The notes under the pieces: generated by a model | The model's database searches: none | What the model was told of the DNA's origin: nothing | Seen by the model: only the letters and a program-made list of their open reading frames with translations | Translations under genes and position numbers: made by a program | Assembly (NCBI RefSeq): GCF_016406145.1 | Contig: NZ_CP066306.1 | Span: 682,001 to 746,000 of the forward strand | DNA length: 64,000 nt | Direction: 5' to 3' | Source of the DNA: Pseudomonas putida | GTDB lineage: Bacteria > Pseudomonadota > Gammaproteobacteria > Pseudomonadales > Pseudomonadaceae | In this document: positions 47,076 through 55,300 of the stretch, piece by piece | Layout: each line of letters starts with the position of its first letter | Position numbering within the stretch: the first letter of the stretch is position 1

Positions 47076-49168
47076 TGTTGCCGGCGCTGCGTGCGGACCT
47101 GCAGCTCTCGCCAGCGGCACCGGCGTTGGACGGTGCCCCGCAATGGACCTTGGCCGACCCGTTGCGCGGCCGTTATTTCAAGCTCGGCGCGGCTGCGGTG
47201 CGTTTGCTTCGCCACTGGCCGCTGGGTGAGCCGCAACGGGTGCTGGCAGCTGCCAATGCCGAGCCGGGCCTGCCCCTGGATACTCAGGCGGTAGAGGACC
47301 TACTGGCGTTTCTCGGCCACCACGACCTGCTCAGCGCCAACGATCCCAAGCAGCGCCAGAGCTATGCCGTGAAGGCCGCCGCCAGCCAACAGGGCCTGTG
47401 GCACAAAGCGTTGCACCAGTACCTGTTCTTCCGCATCCCGCTGTGGCGCCCGGATGCCTTCCTCAACCGTACCTGGCCGCTGCTCGAGCGCCATGGTGGC
47501 TGGCTGCTGCGCGTTGGCCTGCCGGCGCTGCTGGTGCTTGGCCTGTTCCTGGTGATTCGTGACTGGTCGCGCTTCATCGCCACGTTCCCGCACCTGTTCA
47601 GCCTCGGCGGCATGCTCGCCTTTGGCCTGGCCCTGGCTTTCGCCAAGCTTTGCCACGAGTTCGGCCATGCCTACATGGCCAAGCGCGCGGGCTGTCGTGT
47701 GCAGAGCATGGGGCTGGCGTTCATGGTACTGCTGCCGATGTTCTACACCGATGTCAGCGACGCCTGGCGCGTCAGCGACCGGCGCTCACGGCTGCTGATA
47801 GATGCAGGTGGCGTATTCGCCGAGCTGGTACTGGCGGTGTTGGCACTGCTGGCCTGGTCGCTGCTGCCCGATGGGCCGCTACGCACCGCAGCGTTCATGC
47901 TGGCCAGTGCCACGTGGATCACTACCTTGCTGGTCAACCTCAACCCGTTCATGCGCTTTGACGGGTACTTTCTGGTCAGTGACCTGTTAGGCGTGGAAAA
48001 CCTGCAGCAACGCGCGTTTGCCCTGTGCCGGTGGCGCTTGCGCGAGGCGTTGTTCGGCTATGGCGAGACGATGCCCGAGCCGTGGCCACCGGTAATGCGC
48101 CAGCGCCTGCTGATATGGGGCTATGGCGCCTGGGTCTGGCGTGCGCTGTTGTTCTTTGGTATCGCCCTGGCGGTGTATCACCTGTTCTTCAAGGTGCTGG
48201 GCATCTTCCTCATGCTGGTGGAACTGGTGTGGTTCATCGGCTTGCCGGTATGCAAGGAGCTGCAGCAGTGGTGGCTGCGCCGTGACCAGGCCCAGCCGCG
48301 CAAGGCGCTGGGGCTTGGCCTGGGGTTGATGCTGCTGCTGGCGCTGCTGGCCGTGCCTTGGCGCGGTGCAGTGGAGGTGCCGGCGATGCTCGAGGCGTCG
48401 CGGGTGAGTGCCTTGCATGCACCTGTGGCGGCGCGAGTGAAGCAGTTGCAGGTGCACGATGGCCAGACGGTCGCTCAGGGGCAGTTGCTGCTGGAGCTGG
48501 AATCGCCGGACCTGGATTCGCGCCTGAAGATCGTGCGCCGCGAAATAGAAACTCTGCAGTTGCTGTTACGCCGTCAGGCCGGGCGCAGCGCTACCGCCAG
48601 CGATGCCGGGGTGCTCGAGCAGCAACTGGCCGAGGCAGTGGCCGAGTACCGTGGCCTTGCCGCGCAGCGTGAACGCTTGCAATTGCGCGCGCCGGGTGCG
48701 GGAGTGTGGCGCGACATGCCCAGGGACCTGCAGGCGGGGCAGTGGGTCAATACAGGCCAGGCCCTGGGGCGGGTCGTCGAACCGGGGGTGCGCCTGCGTG
48801 GTTACTTGGGCGAGGCCGATTTGTGGCGCGTGGCGGCTGGCAGTGAAGGGCGCTTCATTGCCGATGACCCGGCTCGGGCGGCGTTGCCCGTGCGTGTGGA
48901 GCAGGTGGATGCTACCGGGGTTGCCGCGCTGGAACTGCAGGCGCTGGCGTCTGACCGGCATGGCCCGGTGGCCGTGCGCCGCGATGGCCAACAGCGGGCC
49001 CAGCCGCTGCAGGCGCAGTACGGGGTGCGCCTGAGCCCGCTGACGGATGTGGCTGATGTGGCCCAGCCGTTGCGTGGGGTGGTGGTGCTCGAGGGTGCCC
49101 GCGAGTCGCTGCTGGGCGCTGCCTGGCGCCGGTTGGCGGCCTTGGGAGTGCGCGAGAGTGGTTTCTAG
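47075..49168 (+). CDS. M50 (site-2 protease type) metalloprotease fused to HlyD-type region
   Basis: A 697-residue inner-membrane protein. Residues about 25-90 (DPLRGRYFKLGAAAVRLLRHWPLG ... EDLLAFLGHHDLL) read like a PqqD-type peptide-binding domain. The membrane part carries the zinc motif HEFGH at residues 194-198 and the second metal motif NPFMRFDGY at 290-298, as in M50 proteases. After another membrane stretch (about 392-415) there is a periplasmic HlyD-type module: SALHAPVAARVKQLQVHDGQTVAQGQLLLELESPDLDSRLK, a coiled coil, and LRAPGAGVWRDMPRDLQAGQ. Such fusions are annotated as peptide zinc metalloproteases in other bacteria. It is third in the operon. The substrate is unknown. Confidence 0.85.
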   Translation: MLPALRADLQLSPAAPALDGAPQWTLADPLRGRYFKLGAAAVRLLRHWPLGEPQRVLAAANAEPGLPLDTQAVEDLLAFLGHHDLLSANDPKQRQSYAVKAAASQQGLWHKALHQYLFFRIPLWRPDAFLNRTWPLLERHGGWLLRVGLPALLVLGLFLVIRDWSRFIATFPHLFSLGGMLAFGLALAFAKLCHEFGHAYMAKRAGCRVQSMGLAFMVLLPMFYTDVSDAWRVSDRRSRLLIDAGGVFAELVLAVLALLAWSLLPDGPLRTAAFMLASATWITTLLVNLNPFMRFDGYFLVSDLLGVENLQQRAFALCRWRLREALFGYGETMPEPWPPVMRQRLLIWGYGAWVWRALLFFGIALAVYHLFFKVLGIFLMLVELVWFIGLPVCKELQQWWLRRDQAQPRKALGLGLGLMLLLALLAVPWRGAVEVPAMLEASRVSALHAPVAARVKQLQVHDGQTVAQGQLLLELESPDLDSRLKIVRREIETLQLLLRRQAGRSATASDAGVLEQQLAEAVAEYRGLAAQRERLQLRAPGAGVWRDMPRDLQAGQWVNTGQALGRVVEPGVRLRGYLGEADLWRVAAGSEGRFIADDPARAALPVRVEQVDATGVAALELQALASDRHGPVAVRRDGQQRAQPLQAQYGVRLSPLTDVADVAQPLRGVVVLEGARESLLGAAWRRLAALGVRESGF

Positions 49169-49193
49169 TGCGAATTCACTGCAAGGAGCAGCC

Positions 49194-49994
49194 ATGAGCG
49201 AAGTCTCGCTGCCGCTATGTTCCCGACTGCCTCTTGCCATGGACCTGCCGGCATTGCTGCAGGCTTTGGCACGGGTGGAGGCAGGGGCCTGGCAGGCGCA
49301 TTTCAACCGCGGTTATCACGAGGGCGACTGGAGCGGTGTGGCGCTGGTCAGTGCCGAGGATGCTCCTGTGCCGCTTGCACCGGGCCGGGGCGCGCCCGTG
49401 AGGCAGGACTGGTGGCGCCATGAGACGGCGTGGCAGGCCGCGCTGGGGCCATTTCGCGCATCCCTGCAGGCCGCACGTCTGCTGCGCCTGGGCGAGGGCG
49501 CGCGGATTCACGAGCACCGCGACCCGGACCTGGGTCGCCCTGGAGGCTGCCTGCGCCTGCATGTGCCACTGCTGAGCCCACCTGGTGTTGAATTTATCGT
49601 CGACGGCCTGCAGGTCCCCATGCAGGCTGGCGAGTGCTGGTTCGTTGACCTGTCACGTGCGCATCGGGTGCACAACCCCGGCCCCGGTGAGCGTATCCAC
49701 CTGGTGCTCGACTGCTTGGCCGACAACTGGCTGCTCGGGTTGATCGAACAGGGGCGGGCACTAACCCCGGCATTGAGCCCGGGGCGGGCAGTGCAGGCAT
49801 TCGAGCGCTTTCGTGAGCAAGTGGCGCATGCCCCTGCACTGGCAGCCAGGCTGCAGGCGCTGGACGATCCACGGGCATTCATGGCCGCGGCCATTGCCCT
49901 CGGTGCAACCATGGGCCTGGTGTTTTCCGAAGCCGAAGTGCTGAGTGCCATGCGCCAAGGCAAGCAAGCATGGAGCGATCAATGGCGAATCTGA
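49194..49994 (+). CDS. Aspartyl/asparaginyl beta-hydroxylase-like protein
   Basis: A 266-residue cupin-fold protein of the aspartyl/asparaginyl beta-hydroxylase family, Fe(II)- and 2-oxoglutarate-dependent in characterised members. The metal-ligand His/Asp pattern appears in IHEHRDPDLGRPGGCLRLHVPLL, and AGECWFVDLSRAHRVHNPGPGERIHLVLDC carries the second His and a conserved Arg. A helical C-terminal extension follows. AAGGAG lies before the ATG at 49194. Such enzymes hydroxylate Asp or Asn in proteins or amino acids; the likely target here is an exported protein of this cluster, which is inference. Confidence 0.8.
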   Translation: MSEVSLPLCSRLPLAMDLPALLQALARVEAGAWQAHFNRGYHEGDWSGVALVSAEDAPVPLAPGRGAPVRQDWWRHETAWQAALGPFRASLQAARLLRLGEGARIHEHRDPDLGRPGGCLRLHVPLLSPPGVEFIVDGLQVPMQAGECWFVDLSRAHRVHNPGPGERIHLVLDCLADNWLLGLIEQGRALTPALSPGRAVQAFERFREQVAHAPALAARLQALDDPRAFMAAAIALGATMGLVFSEAEVLSAMRQGKQAWSDQWRI

Positions 49995-50965
49995 ATGCGC
50001 CAGGCGGTTTTCACGGCTGGATGCCCATTCGCCTGTGGCGTGACAAGGCTGAGTGGCGCCTGGACTGGTGCTGGTTTGGCCAGCAGCCCCTGACCAGGCC
50101 GTTTTTCCGAGACGACGTCGATCAGGCGTTACGCCTGCCGTTCAACCAGGCCCTGCGCCGCGACACCAACTTGCAGGCACTGTTGGACTGGCAAGTGCGC
50201 AGCCCAGGCCTGGAACCTTCGGTGCTGGTGTTCCATGCCTCGCGATGTGGCTCCACGCTGATCGCACAACTGTTGGCCAGCCAGGCGCGCAACATCGTTC
50301 TCAGCGAGCCGCCACCCCTGGACAACCTGCTGAGGGCATCGCTGCAGGACCCAGGCGCCAAGGACTGGCAGGCCGAAGGCGTGCGCGCACTGCTTTCAGC
50401 CTACGGCCAGCGGCGCCAGGGCGATGAGCGCCAGCTGGTGATCAAACTTGATGCCTGGAACGTGTTCGAAGCGCCCTTACTGGCCGAACTGTACCCCGAA
50501 GTGCCGAGGGTCTTCCTGTATCGCGACCCACTGGAGATCGTTGTCTCGCAGTTGCGCCAGGCTGGCATGCACCGGGTGCCGGGCCTGCTTGGCGCTTCGG
50601 CGCTGGACACCTTGTTGGGCAGCGGCAAGGGCATGGACACGGTGCAATACACCTGCCGGGTGGTAGGCGAGATCCTCAAGGCCGGCCTGCAGCTATGCCG
50701 GGAACACGGCGGCATTGCCGTCAACTACAGTGAACTGCCTGAGGCCATCTGGGGGCGCCTGGCCCCAGTGTTCGGGGTGATGCCCAGCGATGTGCCGAGG
50801 TTGCGTGAAGTGGCAGCGTTCGATGCCAAGCAACCAGGCATGAACTTCAGTGCTGACAGCCAGCGCAAGCGGGCACAAGCCAGCGAGCAAGTACTTGAAG
50901 GTGTGCGTAAATGGGCGCTAGAACCCTATAAGTGCTTGGAATTCATACGCTTGCATAACGCCTGA
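49982..50965 (+). CDS. Sulfotransferase-fold protein
   Basis: A 327-residue soluble protein with a P-loop sulfotransferase fold. The 5'-phosphosulfate loop is LVFHASRCGSTLIAQLLAS near residue 80, and the 3'-phosphate region is PRVFLYRDPLEIVVSQLRQAG. A characteristic SEPPP follows the first loop. The enzyme could use PAPS, though related proteins can have other roles. The start at 49982 has GGAG at the right distance and overlaps the hydroxylase stop by 13 bases; 49970 is an alternative. Last gene of the five-gene operon. A stand-alone cysC lies at the end of the cluster. Confidence 0.75.
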   Translation: MANLNAPGGFHGWMPIRLWRDKAEWRLDWCWFGQQPLTRPFFRDDVDQALRLPFNQALRRDTNLQALLDWQVRSPGLEPSVLVFHASRCGSTLIAQLLASQARNIVLSEPPPLDNLLRASLQDPGAKDWQAEGVRALLSAYGQRRQGDERQLVIKLDAWNVFEAPLLAELYPEVPRVFLYRDPLEIVVSQLRQAGMHRVPGLLGASALDTLLGSGKGMDTVQYTCRVVGEILKAGLQLCREHGGIAVNYSELPEAIWGRLAPVFGVMPSDVPRLREVAAFDAKQPGMNFSADSQRKRAQASEQVLEGVRKWALEPYKCLEFIRLHNA

Positions 50966-51011
50966 AAACTGGCGCCAAAAGGCTTCGAACACCTGTTTGA
51001 GGAAACTGTGT

Positions 51012-51039
51012 AAATCGCCCGACACAGTGGTGGCGATTT
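51012..51039. other. Hairpin in the gap before the GNAT gene
   Basis: Perfect eight-base arms AAATCGCC (51012-51019) and GGCGATTT (51032-51039) around a 12-base loop, 46 bases past the sulfotransferase stop. It may end the five-gene transcript or mark a promoter region for the second set of genes. No T-run follows. Confidence 0.4.
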
Positions 51040-51137
51040 GCCTCGTCAATCGACTACGCTCTACGCCATCGTGTAGGACAATCCACTTGGAAGTGCTCCC
51101 CCACCATGGGGTAACTACAGCAGGGAAGCGTGACCCG

Positions 51138-51608
51138 ATGTCGACCTCTGAAGTGCTTCTCCGCCCCGTGGCGGACGCTGACCAAGTGTTTCTGCGTGCC
51201 TTGTACGGTACCACCCGGGCCGCCGAAATGGCCGCGCTGGCGTGGGACCAGGCAACGATCGAGCATTTTCTCGACCAGCAGTGGCGTGCCCAGCACTTGC
51301 ATTACCAGGCGCAGTACCCCGACGCCTGCTTTCTGATCATCGAAACCGCCAACGAACGTATCGGCCGTGCTTCCCTGCAATGGGCCGACAGTCACCTGCA
51401 GATCATTGATATGGCAATTTTGCCCGCCTGGCAGGGACAGGGTATCGGCTCTCGTCTGCTGCGCCAGTGGCTGGCACAGGCTGACCGCCAGGGCCTGAGC
51501 GCCGGTTTGCACGTCACTTCGCACAGCCCGGCAGTGCGCCTGTATCGGCGCAGTGGCTTCGCGGTTGTCGAGGACAATGGTCTGTACCTGAAGATGCATC
51601 GTTCCTGA
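51138..51608 (+). CDS. GNAT acetyltransferase
   Basis: A 156-residue N-acetyltransferase with LLRPVADADQVFLRALYGTTR at the N-terminus, the acetyl-CoA-binding motif AILPAWQGQGIGSRLLRQWLAQA and HVTSHSPAVRLYRRSGFAVVEDNGLYLKM at the C-terminus, typical for this superfamily. Its target is unknown. It lies between the putative modification genes and the tail-collar gene on the same strand, so it may act on a product of this cluster. Confidence 0.85.
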   Translation: MSTSEVLLRPVADADQVFLRALYGTTRAAEMAALAWDQATIEHFLDQQWRAQHLHYQAQYPDACFLIIETANERIGRASLQWADSHLQIIDMAILPAWQGQGIGSRLLRQWLAQADRQGLSAGLHVTSHSPAVRLYRRSGFAVVEDNGLYLKMHRS

Positions 51609-51663
51609 ACCCATTTCGCGGGCCACCTGGTCCGCCTTGCAGGTAGTCATAGGAGAGCAGCAA

Positions 51664-52251
51664 ATGGATCCGTTTCTCGGTGAGATCAAGATGTTCGCAG
51701 GCAACTTCGCGCCTCGCGGTTGGGCATTCTGCCAAGGTCAGCTGATGAGCATTGCCCAGAACAACGCTTTGTTCGCGCTGCTTGGCACTACGTATGGCGG
51801 CGATGGCAAGACCACTTTCGCCCTGCCAGACCTGCGCGGTCGCGGGCCAATCGGTTTCGGCACCGGGCCAGGCCTGGCCGATGTGGTGCAGGGCGAAGCT
51901 GGCGGTGTCAACGATGTCACGCTGTTGCAGTCGAACATGCCGATGCAGCAGGCGGTGATCCCTGCCCAGACCGTTTCGGTGGCCATACCGGCGGTGGAGG
52001 GCGATGCCAACGCTGCGGCACCTTCGTCTGGCAACGTGCTGGCCAAGTCTTTTGACAGTTCGGGGGCAGGGGCGGCGGCGGATATCTATTCCAGTGACGT
52101 GCCCAACACCAGCCTCAAGCCGTTCAACGTCACGGTGCCTCAAACCAGCGTTAACCTGGGTGGTGCCTCGCTACCTGTTTCTGTGCAAAACCCCTACCTG
52201 GGCATGAACTTCATCATCGCCCTGGAAGGCATCTTCCCGAGCCGTAACTGA
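51664..52251 (+). CDS. Phage tail-collar/microcystin-dependent (Mdp)-like protein
   Basis: A 195-residue protein with the tail-collar signature MDPFLGEIKMFAGNFAPRGWAFCQGQLMSIAQNNALFALLGTTYGGDGKTTFALPDLRGRGPIGFG. The C-terminal half is rich in Ala, Gly and Val beta-strands (VSVAIPAVEGDANAAAPSSGN and NVTVPQTSVNLGG). This family appears in bacteria outside prophages, sometimes next to export genes. No other phage gene is near. There is no signal peptide, so it might be exported by the neighbouring system. AGGAG precedes the ATG. Confidence 0.88.
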   Translation: MDPFLGEIKMFAGNFAPRGWAFCQGQLMSIAQNNALFALLGTTYGGDGKTTFALPDLRGRGPIGFGTGPGLADVVQGEAGGVNDVTLLQSNMPMQQAVIPAQTVSVAIPAVEGDANAAAPSSGNVLAKSFDSSGAGAAADIYSSDVPNTSLKPFNVTVPQTSVNLGGASLPVSVQNPYLGMNFIIALEGIFPSRN

Positions 52252-52271
52252 GTCAAGGCAGTGCAGTTCAT

Positions 52272-52297
52272 CGCGGGGAGCATGTCGGCTCCCCGCG
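52272..52297 (+). terminator. Strong hairpin between the tail-collar gene and the adhesin gene
   Basis: Perfect ten-base arms CGCGGGGAGC (52272-52281) and GCTCCCCGCG (52288-52297) with a six-base loop, followed after eleven bases by TTTTT. It lies in the 130-base gap before the adhesin start and could attenuate its expression. Confidence 0.5.
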
Positions 52298-52381
52298 GTG
52301 CGTCAGGATTTTTCGACAAGGATGCGCCTTTGCCTGGCGCAGTTACAGGATCAACCAGCCCAAGGGCTGAATGAGGTCGGC

Positions 52382-55300
52382 ATGGCATTCTGGAAGCGAA
52401 ACAAGAAGAACCAAAACCCCAGCGTTTCCATGAGCCGGCCGAGCCTGATTCAGGCCTTGGAACCCCGCATGATGTTCGATGCCTCGGTGGCCGTGGTCGC
52501 CGACCAGGGCGCCCAGGCCGCGGAGGTAGCCGCTGCCACGGCCACCAGCAAGGACACCGCTACCGCCAGCGATACGTCCAGTACCCAGGGCAGCGCGAGC
52601 CATGAAAGCGCGCAGCAGGCCGCACCCGCTACGGCGCCGGCTACCCTGGCTGCCGAGCGCCACGAAGTGGTGTTCGTCGACTCCGCCGTCAGTGACTATC
52701 AAAAGCTCATCGCCGGCCTGCCCGCCGGCGTCGAGGTGGTGGTGCTGGAGAACGGCAAGGACGGTTTCAAGCAGATCGCTGATTACCTCGACGGCCGTAC
52801 CGATGTCACTTCCATCGATATCATCAGCCACGGTGACAGCGGCTATGTGTACCTGGCCGGCAACGCCATCTGGGCCAACCAGTTGGCCAGCCATCAGGCC
52901 GACCTGGCGCGCATCGGTGCCAGCCTGGCCGAGGGTGGCGACATCCGCTTTTTCGCCTGCAACACCGGCGAAGGCAGTGATGGCCAGCTGTTCGTCGATG
53001 AAGTGGCAAGGCTGAGCGGTGCCGATGTAGGCGCGTCTTCCGACTCGACCGGCAACCGCACCGGCGAGGACTGGGAACTGGAAACCGTCTCCGGCGTGGT
53101 CGCTACGGGCGTTGGTGTGCAACGTGGTGACCTGACGGCGTTCAATACGTCGCTGGCGACCATCACGGTAACCGACACCAATGCCACGTCCACTGCGGTT
53201 GATAGCTTTGTCTCGCTGGCCGAGGCGATCCAGGCCGCCAACACCGACACATCGGTGAACGGCTCCGCCGCCGGCAGTGGCAGCGACATCATCGTGTTCC
53301 ATCAATCGCTGAGTGGCCAGACCATCCGCTGGTCCACCGCTTCGGCCTTGCTGGTCACCAGCAACATCACCATCAACGGTGATGTGGATGGCGACGGCCG
53401 AGGCGACATCATCCTCAGTGGCGACGTCAACAACAACGGCGTGCGTGATGCGACCGAGGCGTCGGGACTGCAGAGCAACAGCGGCGGCGTGCTGACGGTG
53501 CGCAACCTCGACTTCCGTGACTTCTCGGGCAACCTCGCCGGTGGCGCGATCCGTGCCAACGGTGGCTCGATCACCGTTGAAGATTCGAACTTCCAGAACA
53601 ACGCCGGTGCGGTGATCAACTCGGCGACTACTGCCGGCTCGACGGTAGTGGTGCGCAACACCACCATTCATGACAACAGCGCCAGTATCGTCGGAGGCAC
53701 CGCGATGTCATCGCTGGTGCGCCTGGGTGGCGCCAACAACCATGTGTTGGAAAACGTGGCGATCTACAACAACACCGGCACCTACAGTGCGAGCGGCACC
53801 GTCGCGGGCGGGGCGGTGATCGTCCTGAGCAACGTGGGCGGCTCGGTGAACATCGTCAACAGCACCATTGCCAACAACGTGTTCTTCAATACCGGTAGCG
53901 GCAGCATCACCTCCGCCGGCCTTGGCTGGGTCAGTGGCCAGGTCGGCACGATCACGGTGCAGAACTCCATCCTCACCGGCAATACCGTCAACGGTGCTGC
54001 CGCCGATGCAGCCACGGGCAGCAGCTACACCAGCACCACCAACCTGATCGGCACCACGGTCAATTTCGTCGATGCTGCCGGGGGTGATTACCGCCTGGCT
54101 TCCACGGCCAGCAACGCCATCGACCAGGGCACCAGCAGTGGCGCCCCGGCCACCGACCTGCGCGGTTTCGAGCGGCCACGCGGTGGCGGTGTGGATATCG
54201 GTGCCTACGAGGTACTGTATTCGGCACCACCGGTGGTCGACCTGGACACCACTACTGGCAGCAACGACAGCACGGTCAACTTCAGCGGCGCCGCAGTGGC
54301 GATCGTGCCGAACATCTCCCTCACCCAGACTGACGGCGACACTCAGGTCAGCGGTGCCTCCCTGGCGTTGAGCGGTGTGGTTGATGGCGCCAACGAAACC
54401 CTCTCGCTCACCGCTGCGCAGATCGCCACGGCCGCCGGCTTCGGCATTACTGTGAGCGGCTCGGGCAGCGCGGTGCTGACCCTGAGCGGTGTCGCCACCC
54501 TGGCCCAGTACCGGGCGATCCTCGCATCGGTGGCCTATGGCAACGCGGCGGCTGCCTATACCACTGGCACGCGCAGCGTGACCGTCAGCGTCAACGATGA
54601 CATGGGCAGCACTACGCGTACGGCTGCGGTGGTCGTGCTGGCGCAGAACAACGCACCGGTGATCGGCAACCTCAACGGCGACAGCACTACATTCACCCAG
54701 GGCAATGGCACGATACTGATCGACGCGAACGGCAATGCGACGGTCAGCGATAGTGACTCGGCCGACTTCGGCGGTGGCAACCTAACGGCCTCGGTCAGCG
54801 CCAATGGCGTAGCCGGGGAAGATACCTTGGGTATCCTCAGCGTGGGTAACGGCGCCGGGCAGATCAGCCTCAGCGGCAATACGGTGAGTTACGGCGGGGT
54901 TGCCATCGGCACCGTAGCCGGCGGCACCGGCGGCGCCAGCCTGGTGGTGACGTTCAACGCCAATGCCACGGCCGCGTCGGTACAGGCGCTGGTGCGCAGT
55001 ATCACTTATGACAACGGTAATGCCGGCAATGGCATCGGCCAGGCCAGCCGATCAGTTTCGGTAACCGTCAGCGACGGCGATGGCGCTACCTCCAGTACCG
55101 CCACGGTGCAGGTCAGTGTCCGCGAGACGGTGCCGCCGACCGCTACCATCAGCCTCAGTGACACCGCACTGAAAGTCGGCGACACATCGAACGTGACCAT
55201 CACCTTCAGCGAAGCGGTGGCTGGCTTCAGCAATGCTGACCTCACGGTGATGGGCGGTACGTTGTCGGCAGTGAGCAGCAGTGATGGTGGCCTCACTTGG

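Noticed and set aside
50966..51137. Cyclic di-GMP riboswitch before the GNAT gene
   Set aside because: There is one hairpin, but not the conserved two-helix GEMM core sequence.
51664..52251. Prophage remnant suggested by the tail-collar gene
   Set aside because: No integrase, capsid, terminase or lysis gene is nearby and the flanking genes are not phage-derived.
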